Assembly: GCF_927797785.1 (NCBI RefSeq)
Contig: NZ_CAKMLL010000029.1
Span: forward strand, 1-40,538
DNA: 40,538 nucleotides
Source of the DNA: Candidatus Nitrotoga sp. BS
Lineage (GTDB): Bacteria > Pseudomonadota > Gammaproteobacteria > Burkholderiales > Gallionellaceae
Direction of reading: 5' to 3'
A program made the position numbers and the translations under genes. The notes under the pieces were generated by a model. It searched no databases. It worked only from the letters and a program-made list of their open reading frames with translations, and had not been told where the DNA came from. Numbering within the stretch: position 1 is the first letter of the stretch; each line of letters opens with the position of its first letter. Below, piece after piece: positions 10,162 to 19,272 of the stretch.

Positions 10162-10896
10162 TCATTTCGCCAACCAAGCTTCCAATTCATCCGCCCCACC
10201 AATATGCTGACCATCGATGTAAACCTGCGGTGTAGCACCCTGCCCAGTCACCGCTTTCAGGGAACTGAAACTGATGCCGTGGCTGCCCAGTTCGATATCT
10301 TCAAAGCGATAGCTTTTTTCCATCAACATCTTGCGGGCGCGGGCGCAATGCGGGCAGCCAGGCTTGCTGAACAGGGTTATCTGCTGCGGTAGGCTGGCTT
10401 TGGGGTTAATGTAGTTCAATAAAGTATCAGCGTCAGAAATTTTGAAGGGATCGCCCGGCTCTTCCGCTTCGATAAACATTTTTTCAATCACACCATCCTT
10501 CACCAACATGGAATAACGCCAGCTCCGCTTTCCGAAGCCAATATCCGATTTATCCACCAGCAGACCCATACCTGCGCTGAACTCACCATTGCCATCAGGT
10601 AAGAAGTAGATATTTTCAGCATGCTGATCCTCCTTCCAGGCAGTCATCACGAAAGGGTCGTTTACCGACAGGCAGATGATGCTGTCGATGCCATTCATCT
10701 TGAATACCTCTGCAAGCTCGTTGTAGCGTGGCAAGTGGGCGCTGGAACAGGTGGGGGTGAATGCTCCGGGCAGTGCGAACAGCACCACGGCTTTTCCTTT
10801 GAATAATTCATCGCTGGTTACTTTCTGCCATTCATTGTTGACTCTCACCGGGAAAGTAACCTTAGGAACTTCATGACCTTCTCTTGACTGTAGCAC
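10162..10896 (-). CDS. Peroxiredoxin-glutaredoxin fusion protein
   Basis: A 244-residue hybrid antioxidant enzyme. Residues 10-165 form a Prx5-type peroxiredoxin with PGAFTPTCSSAHLP (peroxidatic C50). Residues 172-244 are a glutaredoxin with CPHC (C181, C184) and the glutathione-binding TPQVYIDGQHIGG. Such fusions reduce peroxides with glutathione in one chain. The start is GTG, chosen because AGGAG stands 8 bases upstream. It is 85 bases upstream of the dehydrogenase gene, same strand. Confidence 0.92.
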   Translation of the reverse strand: MLQSREGHEVPKVTFPVRVNNEWQKVTSDELFKGKAVVLFALPGAFTPTCSSAHLPRYNELAEVFKMNGIDSIICLSVNDPFVMTAWKEDQHAENIYFLPDGNGEFSAGMGLLVDKSDIGFGKRSWRYSMLVKDGVIEKMFIEAEEPGDPFKISDADTLLNYINPKASLPQQITLFSKPGCPHCARARKMLMEKSYRFEDIELGSHGISFSSLKAVTGQGATPQVYIDGQHIGGADELEAWLAK

Positions 10897-10936
10897 GGTT
10901 TTATCTCCTCTTTCTGTTGAATAAATAGCTCCTTTA

Positions 10937-10964
10937 GGGCGCCTCTAAACATTCAAGTTTCTAG
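10937..10964. repeat. Left half of a GGGCGCCTCTAAA-type element
   Basis: GGGCGCCTCTAAACATTCAA followed by a near copy of the inner left arm (TTTCTAG) of the 141-bp element at 25380. It is preceded by TTTA, as that copy is. No right end (AGAGGTGCCC) is found downstream. The adjoining 10962-11173 palindromic element seems to have replaced or interrupted the rest. Confidence 0.6.
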
Positions 10965-11173
10965 CAGCCTGTCGTACTTAAAGAATCGTAGCGAAAATTT
11001 AAGCTGAGCGAGGGTAAATTTTGCGAACTTTCAGCTAGCTGCAAAATGTCTGCTTACTCCCACTTGACGATTTTGCAGAATAATAGTTTCACTCTTACCC
11101 CAAAAACCGGCGAAATAATAAGCTCTCAGCTAAATGTGCAGCCTAGTTACTTTAAGTCTGACAGGCTGCCAGC
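10962..11173. repeat. MITE-like element with 23-bp terminal inverted repeats
   Basis: The 23 bases at 10962-10984 (core GCAGCCTGTC, ending ACTTAAAG) are matched in reverse complement by 11151-11173 (CTTTAAGTC, core GACAGGCTGC) with three mismatches. The 212-base interval has no credible reading frame, as expected of a non-autonomous element. It begins exactly where the half element at 10937-10964 stops being recognisable. Confidence 0.6.
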
Positions 11174-11273
11174 TATTGTCAACGATCAATAGAAATGTCT
11201 CACTCCTTTCGTCATCGGTGTTATGTGATAACGGTTTTGTTATCGGTGGCGGACTTGCAAATGTGCATTTTTC

Positions 11274-11585
11274 TCAAGGGTGACCCGCTGCTGGCTTGCG
11301 CCTGTTGATATCTGCTGTACACCGATTTGTGTTTGCCTTTGCTACCCGCACATTTGCGAGGGTCGACCCAAAGTCGTGATAATGTTCGCCGACCATCTTT
11401 ATCACGGCTGTCCTGATTGTTTCATTCATCCGTCGATTCGAGACGCGTCCGCGCTGCTTGCTAATCAGCACCGGCAAACCAAATGTACGGTAACGTCGCA
11501 AGATACGCTTGATTTGACGCATACTGACAGCTCGTATTTTGTCAGCTTCCTTCTGCTCGATTCTTCCTGCCGACAGTAACGCCAT
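11274..11585 (-). pseudogene. ISNCY-like transposase remnant, N-terminal helix-turn-helix part
   Basis: The 103-residue frame carries the start of an ISNCY-type transposase: ADKIRAVSMRQIKRILRRYR (a helix-turn-helix), then a GRVSNRRMNE stretch and a YHDFGSTLA stretch typical of this family. After DFGSTLA the similarity ends, and the integrase core with its catalytic acidic residues is absent. The frame also extends upstream without an ATG. It is a dead fragment beside other repeat debris. Confidence 0.7.
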
Positions 11586-11791
11586 GACCCGCCACGTTTT
11601 GCTTTCTTTTAACTCATCATCATGTTCATTTCAACATGCACGCCACTATGGTTTTAGCAGGCACTGGGTTTGCTCAACGCAAACTCAAGGGGACATTTCC
11701 ATTTGGGAAAATAACGGACATTACTACTTTGCGCTGACATAACCATGCAACGAAATTGACAGTCCGAGGCAAAACACGGAAACTACATACC

Positions 11792-11844
11792 AGTGCCGAT
11801 TTGACATCAGCTTGCGGGGCACTTTAAAAATTCCAGCTAAAGCG
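11792..11844 (+). ncRNA. SAM-II-like riboswitch upstream of metX
   Basis: The order of conserved blocks matches the SAM-II (metA motif) aptamer. Stem P1 is AGTGCC (11792-11797) with GGCACT (11818-11823). The P1 loop holds GATTTG and GCTTGC, and the tail has TTTAAA and AGCTAAAGC. A pseudoknot is possible between GCTT (11810-11813) and AAGC (11840-11843). SAM-II RNAs switch off methionine genes when S-adenosylmethionine is plentiful, and the next gene is metX. Recognition is by eye from remembered consensus. Confidence 0.75.
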
Positions 11845-11868
11845 AAGCAACCCGCTCCGCTTTAGCTG
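11834..11868 (+). promoter_or_regulatory. Predicted antiterminator hairpin of the metX leader
   Basis: CAGCTAAAGCG at 11834-11844 is perfectly complementary to CGCTTTAGCTG at 11858-11868. The left arm is the conserved 3' block of the SAM-II-like aptamer. The right arm is the loop of the terminator that follows. The two structures cannot coexist, so ligand binding that holds the left arm should favour termination. Confidence 0.65.
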
Positions 11869-11884
11869 AGCGGGTTTTGTTTTT
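11849..11884 (+). terminator. Rho-independent terminator in the metX leader
   Basis: AACCCGCTC (11849-11857) pairs perfectly with GAGCGGGTT (11868-11876) around a 10-base loop, followed by TTTTGTTTTT. It ends 13 bases before the metX start, so it is an attenuator of metX rather than the end of an upstream gene. Confidence 0.8.
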
Positions 11885-11896
11885 GGGGATTCTTAA

Positions 11897-13036
11897 TTGA
11901 ACGCATCAAATAGCATCGGCATCGTCAGTACACAGCACGCGCAGTTTCACACCCCTTTTTCATGTAAAAGCGGGGCTGTGTTGCCGAGTTACGAGCTGAT
12001 ATATGAGACTTACGGCACGCTAAACAGCGATAAATCCAATGCTATCCTGGTCTGCCATGCACTTTCCGGCAATCATCATGTAGCGGGTTATTATGAGGAT
12101 AATCCGAAAAACGTTGGTTGGTGGGACAATATGGTAGGTCCCGGCAAACCTATCGACACTCAGAAATTTTTCGTGATCGGACTGAACAATCTAGGTGGTT
12201 GCCATGGTTCCACGGGTCCTATCAGCACCAACCCGGAAACTGGCAAACCTTACGGTGCGAGCTTTCCCTTGGTGACAGTTGAAGACTGGGTAATAACGCA
12301 GGCGCACCTAGCCGATAAGCTCGGCATTGACCAATTTGCTGCAGTGATTGGCGGCAGTCTGGGCGGGATGCAAGCGTTGCAATGGTCGCGAGCCTATCCT
12401 GAGCGCGTGCGCCATGTACTGGCGATTGCCTCGGCACCTCGCCTGACCGCACAGAATATCGCATTCAATGATGTGGCACGCAATGCGATTTTGACAGACC
12501 CAAATTTCTACGGCGGAGATTATTATGAGCACGGCGTGGTACCTACCCGTGGCTTGCGCTTGGCACGCATGTTAGGGCATATCACCTATCTTTCCAACGA
12601 TGCGATGGCGGATAAGTTCGGGCGTATGCTTCGCTCCGGCAAGTACAGCTACAGCTATGATATCGATTTCGAGATCGAGTCTTACCTGCGCTATCAGGGC
12701 GACAAATTCGCCACACATTTTGACGCAAACACCTATTTACTTATGACCAAGGCGCTGGATTATTTCGATCCCGCCCGGGAATACAATGATGACCTGAATA
12801 AAGCTTTCGCTGATGCTCGCGCAAGCTTTTTAGTACTGTCTTTTACCACCGACTGGCGCTTTGCACCGGCGCTTTCGCGCGCCATCGTCAAAGCACTGCT
12901 CCATAACCGTCTTAAGGTAAGCTACTCTGAAATTACCTCGGCGCATGGGCATGATTCTTTTCTGATGAAGCATACGCATTACCATAATGTAATGCGCGCT
13001 TACTTCGACAATGTTGCCAGCGAGTTTACTGTATGA
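11897..13036 (+). CDS. metX: Homoserine O-acyltransferase MetX
   Basis: A 379-residue alpha/beta-hydrolase enzyme that acylates homoserine, the first committed step of methionine synthesis. The nucleophile elbow is GGSLGGMQA (S154), the acid lies in TTDWRFAP and the histidine in SAHGHDSFL. Other family blocks are [11 protein letters not shown] and [12 protein letters not shown]. Whether acetyl-CoA or succinyl-CoA is used cannot be told here. The start is TTG with GGGGA a few bases upstream; no ATG lies nearby in frame. It is preceded by a SAM-II-like riboswitch and overlaps metW by 4 bases. Confidence 0.95.
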   Translation: MNASNSIGIVSTQHAQFHTPFSCKSGAVLPSYELIYETYGTLNSDKSNAILVCHALSGNHHVAGYYEDNPKNVGWWDNMVGPGKPIDTQKFFVIGLNNLGGCHGSTGPISTNPETGKPYGASFPLVTVEDWVITQAHLADKLGIDQFAAVIGGSLGGMQALQWSRAYPERVRHVLAIASAPRLTAQNIAFNDVARNAILTDPNFYGGDYYEHGVVPTRGLRLARMLGHITYLSNDAMADKFGRMLRSGKYSYSYDIDFEIESYLRYQGDKFATHFDANTYLLMTKALDYFDPAREYNDDLNKAFADARASFLVLSFTTDWRFAPALSRAIVKALLHNRLKVSYSEITSAHGHDSFLMKHTHYHNVMRAYFDNVASEFTV

Positions 13037-13647
13037 GTACGCTCGATCACTCTACTCTCGCCGCGATCCGGCCCGACTTTGCTGCAATAGCGGGATGGAT
13101 TCCGCAGGGCGCTTCTGTGCTGGACTTGGGTTGCGGTGACGGCAGCTTGCTGCGTTATTTGCGGGGTACGAGCAAGGTGCATGGCTACGGTGTGGAAATC
13201 AGCGATGACAATATCGTGGCATGCATCCGTAATCAAGTAAATGTAATTCAAGGCGACCTGGAGTCTGGACTTTCCGGCTTTGAAAGCAATGCTTTTGATT
13301 ATGTCATCCTGTCACAGACGCTACAAGCCACTCGCCACACAGAACCTCTGATGCAGGAAATGCTACGCGTGGGAAGTGAGGGTATCGTCAGTTTTCCTAA
13401 TTTCGGCTACTGGCGGAACCGTATGAACATATTGCAAGGCAATATGCCAGTATCTAAAGATCTGCCCTACCAGTGGTATGACACGCCCAATATTCATTTA
13501 TGCACACTGCATGACTTTGAGACATTCTGCCATGACAATAAAATATATATTCTTGACCGTCGCGTCATGACTGGCACCAGCGAGAGAAAGCTATTACCTA
13601 ATCTGTTAGGTAGTACAGCGGTGTATCGCTTCAAGCGTGCTGTCTAA
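13033..13647 (+). CDS. metW: Methionine biosynthesis protein MetW
   Basis: A 204-residue class I methyltransferase-like protein that accompanies MetX in many beta- and gammaproteobacteria. [12 protein letters not shown] (about 30-41) is the SAM-binding motif I, and GVEIS ends strand 2. [13 protein letters not shown] and [11 protein letters not shown] are family signatures. Its exact role in methionine synthesis is not settled. The ATG overlaps the metX stop as ATGA, showing translational coupling. Confidence 0.95.
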   Translation: MSTLDHSTLAAIRPDFAAIAGWIPQGASVLDLGCGDGSLLRYLRGTSKVHGYGVEISDDNIVACIRNQVNVIQGDLESGLSGFESNAFDYVILSQTLQATRHTEPLMQEMLRVGSEGIVSFPNFGYWRNRMNILQGNMPVSKDLPYQWYDTPNIHLCTLHDFETFCHDNKIYILDRRVMTGTSERKLLPNLLGSTAVYRFKRAV

Positions 13648-13650
13648 TCC

Positions 13651-14931
13651 ATGAGCGTAATCGCGCAGCTGTTCACGCGGCGCATGTTGATTTGCGTATT
13701 TATAGGCTTCAGTTCCGGCCTGCCGTTGTACCTGTTGTTCAATTTGTTACCCGCCTGGCTGCGCAGCGAGCAAGTTGATCTCAAAACCATCGGCCTATTC
13801 GCGCTGATTCAGTTTCCCTACACCTGGAAGTTCCTGTGGTCACCACTGCTGGACCGCTATGTCCTGCCTATACTTGGGCGAAGGCGCGGCTGGATGTTGC
13901 TCACCCAAATAGGTCTATTGATCGTAATTGCCTCGATGGGTGCCTTTTCTCCCCAAAGCGATTTACGAACGATTGCCTATATCGCAACGCTATTGGCATT
14001 TTTGAGCGCTACTCAAGATATCGTGCTTGATGCCTATCGACGTGAATTGTTAGATGACAGTGAACTGGGATTGGGTAATGCGGTATATGTAAATGCCTAT
14101 CGCATATCTGGCTTGGTGCCAGGTTCACTAGCACTGATTCTGGCAGATTTTATACCGTGGAGCGTCGTATTTTTTATTACAGCGTTGTTCATGTTGCCCG
14201 GTATGGTGATGACGCTAATGGTGAAAGAGCCATCGAATACTAACTCGCCGAAATCCCTGTGTGATGCGGTTGTCGAACCTTTTCACGAATTCACCACCCG
14301 ACATGGTTGGCGCAGCGCGTTGCTCATCCTCTCCTTCCTGATTTTTTACAAACTCGGCGACAGCATGTGCACCGCGCTGGCCACCCCGTTCTACATGGAT
14401 ATGGGATTCTCCAAAACACAGATTGGACTGATCGCCAAGAATGCGGGCCTGTGGCCCGCTGTAATTGGTGGATTGCTTGGCGGATTATGGATGATAAAGA
14501 TCGGCATCAACCGTGCCTTATGGTTGTTTGGCGTGGTTCAGGTGGTAACAATCTTTGGTTTCTACTGGCTGGCATCTGTGGGATATCATGCTGAAATTAC
14601 CGTCGTTGAACTCACTCAACTCGCCATAGTGATTAGCATGGAAGCCTTGGGCGTGGGACTAGGTACAGTCGCGTTCGTTGCCTTCATTGCGCGCACCACC
14701 CATCCCTCCTACACCGCCACACAATTCGCTCTGTTCACCAGCCTCGCAGCTATGCCACGCACCTTCGCCAATGCAGCGACTGGCTGGTTGGTGGAAACAA
14801 TCGGCTGGTCTGGATTCTTTTTACTGTGCGCTCTGCTGGCAATGCCGGGAATGTTATTGCTTTTAAAAGTGGCACCATGGAACGGGTCAAATTCATTGAC
14901 TTATAATGATCTTGGCAACAAACCAGTTTGA
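13651..14931 (+). CDS. AmpG-like MFS transporter (muropeptide permease family)
   Basis: A 426-residue membrane protein with about 12 hydrophobic segments. The N terminus FIGFSSGLPLYLLFNLLPAWL and QFPYTWKFLWSPLLDRY are AmpG signatures; AmpG imports anhydromuropeptides released in cell-wall recycling. It starts 3 bases after metW and probably shares its transcript. It is shorter than proteins with 14 segments, so the precise substrate is not certain. Confidence 0.85.
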   Translation: MSVIAQLFTRRMLICVFIGFSSGLPLYLLFNLLPAWLRSEQVDLKTIGLFALIQFPYTWKFLWSPLLDRYVLPILGRRRGWMLLTQIGLLIVIASMGAFSPQSDLRTIAYIATLLAFLSATQDIVLDAYRRELLDDSELGLGNAVYVNAYRISGLVPGSLALILADFIPWSVVFFITALFMLPGMVMTLMVKEPSNTNSPKSLCDAVVEPFHEFTTRHGWRSALLILSFLIFYKLGDSMCTALATPFYMDMGFSKTQIGLIAKNAGLWPAVIGGLLGGLWMIKIGINRALWLFGVVQVVTIFGFYWLASVGYHAEITVVELTQLAIVISMEALGVGLGTVAFVAFIARTTHPSYTATQFALFTSLAAMPRTFANAATGWLVETIGWSGFFLLCALLAMPGMLLLLKVAPWNGSNSLTYNDLGNKPV

Positions 14932-15084
14932 GATCGATGGGGTTAGCCTCGATTGAAACAAAAACAAACTTTTAACCATGATTTAGTCAAAAATATTTGA
15001 TCGCGTGTAATTCCATACACTTAATCATAACCACACCATTTGGCAACGATTTTTCTAATCTTCCAATAGCCAAAGTCAGTCTAC

Positions 15085-18000
15085 TCATTTCGTCAACGTC
15101 AACAAATCAAACACCACTTTGGCAAAGCCAGCAGCTTTGGCAGGATTGGACAGTAACTGCATCATCTGATTTTGATGTGCCTCACTACTATCCATAACAG
15201 CATCATCCACGGCCTTGGTAAAATCTCCCAGCATTGCCTGCTCGGTAGAATTATTGGCGATTTGCTTCATGACCAAAGCATTCTCACTGATTTTATCCCG
15301 GATGGTGTAGGCGTAATTCACCAGATCTTTTTCCGTTAGACGATCGGTAATAAAAAGCTCATTCAAACGGCTGATAATCTGCGACAAAAATTCTTCCTGT
15401 TTATCTTTAGCACTGGCCGTGCCCAGGCCATCACCGGGCTGAATTTTGTACTCGGCGGTATCTTGTTGTAATTTCAAATCCTGCTGGCGAATTATGGATA
15501 AACGATAATGGCTAAGTAATATGCTGCTTAAATCGATACTGTCTTCTTCCATTAACGTTTCGCGCAGCATTGGGCGCAAGTGCCGCGCATACAAGCTAAG
15601 CTTCTCCAATGATTTATTATCGTAGTCGACGATCTGCGACATGAACTCGTAAAAACGCACAAAAGTGCCTAAATCCTTTTTAAAGATGTCGAGCGCATCT
15701 TTCGCTTTCTTGCACTCTTTAAAGCTATTCTCCGCATTGGCAATTAACACGGCATCGCTAGTTTTCTTGGTGCGCTCAAACATATCCTTCGCAAGTTTGT
15801 AGGCCTCCGCCGCTGATTGATAGCGTTTCTGCCAGCGCTCTATGGCGGGCTTGCAGATATTGGCAATGGCGGCGTTACTTTTGTTTTTGATGAAAAAGGC
15901 AGTACAAAACTGCTCCACCTCGTTCCAGGTAAAAATATCGGCAGCACGGAGTTTATCGAACAGATCAAAAATCAAGTCCGGGTCGGAAACATCGGCCAGT
16001 TCGGCGGTCTGGTAATAGGGTTGAAACGCATCGAGAATATCCTGCGGCTCATTGAAAAAATCCAGAATAAACGTGCCGGTTTCCGCTTTTCCGGGATAGG
16101 TGCGATTCAAGCGTGACAGCGTTTGCACGCACTCCACGCCGCCGAGTTTTTTATCCACATACATGGCGCAAAGTTTGGGCTGGTCAAAACCGGTCTGGAA
16201 TTTGTTGGCCACGATCATCACCTGATAATCATCGGTATCAAAGGCTTTGCGCAGTTCGCGGCTTTTAAGATTGGTATTCATATTGTTTTCGGTAAATTTC
16301 TCGCCGAGCAAGGCGGCGGCGTTCGGATCTTTTTCGTTAAATTCCACTTCGCCGGAAAAAGCCACCATGGCATGGATCTTTTTATAGCCTTTTTCCGTAA
16401 TGTATTTATCAAAGCCCAGTTTGTACCGCACCGCTTCCTTGCGCGAACTGGTAACCACCATCGCTTTTGCCTGTCCGCCTAACAACCCCATCACATTGCA
16501 ACGGAAATGTTCAATGATGACCTGCACTTTCTGCGCAATATTGTATTCATGCAGGCGTACCCACTGGTTGAGCTTAACCTTGGCTTTTTTACTTTCGACT
16601 TCCTGATCCATACTCCGGATTTTCTGTGCCAGGTTATAAGCCACCTTGTAATTGGTGTAATTTTTCAACACATCCAGAATAAAACCTTCTTCAATCGCTT
16701 GGCGCATGCTGTACACATGGTAGGCTTCCGGCTTATTGGTTTTGGATGATGGCTCATTCGGTTTAGGCAATTGACCAAACAATTCCAGCGTTCTGGATTT
16801 GGGCGTGGCCGTGAAGGCAAAATAACTCAGGTTTTTGGAAGCACGACGCGAAGCCACGGCAGCATCCAGAATATCCTCGCTACTCAGCTCTTCTTCCCCA
16901 TTTTCTTTCGTGTCTATCATCAACACTTCTTTTAACTGGCGCGCGGTGGAGCCGCTTTGCGACGAATGCGCTTCATCGGCAATAATCGCATAGCAACGTG
17001 CTTTCAAACTGACACTGTTCTCAATGGCCTTTAATACATAAGGAAAGGTTTGAATGGTCACAATAATAATCGGCTGCGAGTTTTCCAGTGCAGTAGCCAG
17101 TTTTTCTGATTTGGAGCCATCGCCTTCCTGATTGTTGATGCGTCCGACTACCCCCTCCACGTGCTCAAACTGATTGATCGTGTCCTGCAACTGGTCATCC
17201 AATACCGTCCGGTCGGTCACCACAATGACGGAATCAAACAGCTTGTTGCCCTGCGCGTTGTAAAGTGACGATAACTGATGCGCGACCCAGGCAATGGAAT
17301 TGGATTTGCCCGAACCGGCGCTGTGCTGGATCAGATATTTATGGCCGGGGCCGTCACTGCAGGCTGCATTGACCAGCTTGCTGACCACATCCCATTGATG
17401 ATAACGGGGAAAAATCAGCGTTTCTTTTTTAGACTTGCGCCCTTCCCAGTCTTCTTTCTCTTCAATCTGCAAATGCACATAGCGCGCGAGTATGGTTAAC
17501 AGATTATCCGGCAGCAACACTTCATTCCATAAATAGTCGGTGGCGTACTGGTTCACCTCCTCTGGCACATCGTTACCGGCACCGCCTTCTTTCGTACCTT
17601 TGTTAAACGGCAGAAAAAAAGTATCCTCGCCTGCCAGTCGGGTGGCCATATACACTTCATATTGGCTTACCGCAAAATGCACCAGCGCACCGCGTTTGAA
17701 AGTCAACAACGGTTCGGCCTTTTTGGTGACAGGGTCTGTCGCAAAGCGGGTGGTTTTGTATTGCCGGATAGCGTTGAATACAGCCTGCTTGAATTCAGAT
17801 TTTAATTCCAGTGTCGCCACCGGTAAGCCATTCACAAACAGCACCAAATCAATGCGCCACGCCTTGGCTTTGGTTCCCATCTGTGCCAAATGCTCGTCCG
17901 TTGCCCACGGCGAATACACCAGCTCCGGCACCACACGGCAGCGGTTTTTTTTATATTTGGAGAGGGTATCCGGGTTTAATTCATGCTCGGGTTTAAACTG

Positions 18001-18339
18001 GCACAAGCTGAAACGCGTGCCCCGGTCGCGCAGCGCGTGACGCAATACGCCCAGCGTGCCAAAGGTACGCATCTCCTTGTTGGCGGCATTGGGGTCAGCT
18101 TTATTAAGCTGTGATGCGACCCGCTCTAAAAAAGTTTGTTCAGGATTGCCGGGATAAAGAGCGCAGAATTTCTGCCATTGGGCATCTTGGGTTTCTTGCA
18201 CAAAACCCAACAAGTCTTCAGGATATAAAGCCAGTTCACGGTTGTAGTTTTCTGCTTTGCCCAGCAACCAGCCGTTGGCGAGCAGATGTTTCAGCATGTC
18301 ATTTTGAAACGTTAATTCATTTGCCTTACCCATACTCAA
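15085..18339 (-). CDS. hsdR: Type I restriction enzyme HsdR subunit
   Basis: The 1084-residue motor and nuclease subunit. The PD-(D/E)XK nuclease is near the N terminus (D164, E178, K180 in WRIDLVLFVNGLPVATLELK). The helicase has Walker A SAGSGKS (340-346), DEAH (455-458) and later SF2 motifs, including FQTGFDQPKL and QTLSRLNRTYPGK. The C-terminal helical part binds HsdM/HsdS. No frameshift or lost motif is seen. It is separated from hsdS by the HepT/MntA pair and a repeat. Confidence 0.95.
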   Translation of the reverse strand: MSMGKANELTFQNDMLKHLLANGWLLGKAENYNRELALYPEDLLGFVQETQDAQWQKFCALYPGNPEQTFLERVASQLNKADPNAANKEMRTFGTLGVLRHALRDRGTRFSLCQFKPEHELNPDTLSKYKKNRCRVVPELVYSPWATDEHLAQMGTKAKAWRIDLVLFVNGLPVATLELKSEFKQAVFNAIRQYKTTRFATDPVTKKAEPLLTFKRGALVHFAVSQYEVYMATRLAGEDTFFLPFNKGTKEGGAGNDVPEEVNQYATDYLWNEVLLPDNLLTILARYVHLQIEEKEDWEGRKSKKETLIFPRYHQWDVVSKLVNAACSDGPGHKYLIQHSAGSGKSNSIAWVAHQLSSLYNAQGNKLFDSVIVVTDRTVLDDQLQDTINQFEHVEGVVGRINNQEGDGSKSEKLATALENSQPIIIVTIQTFPYVLKAIENSVSLKARCYAIIADEAHSSQSGSTARQLKEVLMIDTKENGEEELSSEDILDAAVASRRASKNLSYFAFTATPKSRTLELFGQLPKPNEPSSKTNKPEAYHVYSMRQAIEEGFILDVLKNYTNYKVAYNLAQKIRSMDQEVESKKAKVKLNQWVRLHEYNIAQKVQVIIEHFRCNVMGLLGGQAKAMVVTSSRKEAVRYKLGFDKYITEKGYKKIHAMVAFSGEVEFNEKDPNAAALLGEKFTENNMNTNLKSRELRKAFDTDDYQVMIVANKFQTGFDQPKLCAMYVDKKLGGVECVQTLSRLNRTYPGKAETGTFILDFFNEPQDILDAFQPYYQTAELADVSDPDLIFDLFDKLRAADIFTWNEVEQFCTAFFIKNKSNAAIANICKPAIERWQKRYQSAAEAYKLAKDMFERTKKTSDAVLIANAENSFKECKKAKDALDIFKKDLGTFVRFYEFMSQIVDYDNKSLEKLSLYARHLRPMLRETLMEEDSIDLSSILLSHYRLSIIRQQDLKLQQDTAEYKIQPGDGLGTASAKDKQEEFLSQIISRLNELFITDRLTEKDLVNYAYTIRDKISENALVMKQIANNSTEQAMLGDFTKAVDDAVMDSSEAHQNQMMQLLSNPAKAAGFAKVVFDLLTLTK

Positions 18340-18379
18340 ACCGTCCCTCTAATTGCCAACCAGACGCTTATTCCAGCCC

Positions 18380-18462
18380 CGTAGGGTGCAATAAGCGTAG
18401 CGCATTGCACCGGATGTCTCGCGAACATGCGGCGCAATGCCCGTTGGTTATTGCGCCCTACG
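18380..18462. repeat. Palindromic intergenic repeat (CGTAGGGTGCAATAA type)
   Basis: CGTAGGGTGCAATAA (18380-18394) is matched by TTATTGCGCCCTACG (18448-18462), 15 bases with one mismatch that allows a G-U pair. A second copy of the GCGCATTGCACC-like core lies between them. This is a widespread type of proteobacterial intergenic repeat. It lies between hepT and hsdR and may affect read-through to hsdR. Confidence 0.65.
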
Positions 18463-18479
18463 CGCTTCAGACAATATGT

Positions 18480-18899
18480 TCATGCTAGACCCAACGCTCG
18501 CTGCCATTCCGCCATTAAGTTTTCGATAATGGCATATTGCTTTTTAGCGACTATCGCCTGCACGATGGCGTTGTTAATCTCAAGGTAATCATGCACCAAC
18601 ACATTGCGAAAACCGACAATCTTTAACAGTTCCTCATGATGTTGAAGGCTCAAATCACCCCGGTTTTTTAATTCGTCTAACGCTTCGCGGGATTGACTGA
18701 CAGATAAGTGATATTTTTGCTGAACAAAGTAACGCGCCATGCCAATAAACGATTCAATATAAATCTGCAATGCGCGTTGTATCGCCAGAAAATCGCGCTC
18801 TGTCCAGGTATTCCCATCTTCATTACTGTATTCATCCAAAATGCGCAACATTTTGCGTTGATGCCGGAGCAAGGCCTGCTCATAGGCAATATCTCTCAT
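18480..18899 (-). CDS. hepT: HepT-like HEPN toxin (DUF86)
   Basis: A helical HEPN-domain protein of 139 residues from the start MRDIAYEQ; an earlier in-frame ATG at 18965 would add 22 unlikely residues. The RX4HXY active motif is intact as RNVLVHDY, typical of HEPN ribonuclease toxins of the HepT group. In characterised pairs MntA inactivates HepT by adenylylating the tyrosine of this motif. The gene overlaps mntA by 20 bases, antitoxin first. It lies between hsdS and hsdR, so it may stabilise the restriction locus. Confidence 0.85.
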   Translation of the reverse strand: MRDIAYEQALLRHQRKMLRILDEYSNEDGNTWTERDFLAIQRALQIYIESFIGMARYFVQQKYHLSVSQSREALDELKNRGDLSLQHHEELLKIVGFRNVLVHDYLEINNAIVQAIVAKKQYAIIENLMAEWQRALGLA

Positions 18900-19272
18900 A
18901 ATCCTTTTCCCATTTCGACAAAATACTCTGCTCAACCCGCTTAACATGCGGCACATTGCGATCAAACAATTTCACTGCGGACATTAAAATGCTGTGTTGC
19001 AAGTAAATCGGTGCGGTTTCCAGATCAACCACGCTAATTTGATTGTAAAGCTTTAATTCACGTTCAATCGCAGCTTCCAACAATTGCGGACGCAATAAAC
19101 GTAAACTCACATCCGTCTCAAAATCGGTGAATACAACGGCAATATCCCAATCACTGTGTTCATGCGCCGTTTGTTTGGCGCGTGAACCATAAAGATAAAT
19201 AGCATCGATAGCTGCATGGGCATGAATCACGCGCGTGATGTTTTTAGCCATGTTGTTGCTTTCGTTAGACAT
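18880..19272 (-). CDS. mntA: MntA-like nucleotidyltransferase antitoxin
   Basis: A 130-residue minimal nucleotidyltransferase. GSRAKQTAHEHSDWDIAVVF contains the GS...DxD catalytic motif, with the two aspartates intact, so adenylylation of the partner HepT is plausible. Its start overlaps the end of hsdS by 8 bases and its end overlaps hepT by 20, so all three are probably translated from one mRNA. Confidence 0.85.
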   Translation of the reverse strand: MSNESNNMAKNITRVIHAHAAIDAIYLYGSRAKQTAHEHSDWDIAVVFTDFETDVSLRLLRPQLLEAAIERELKLYNQISVVDLETAPIYLQHSILMSAVKLFDRNVPHVKRVEQSILSKWEKDYERYCL

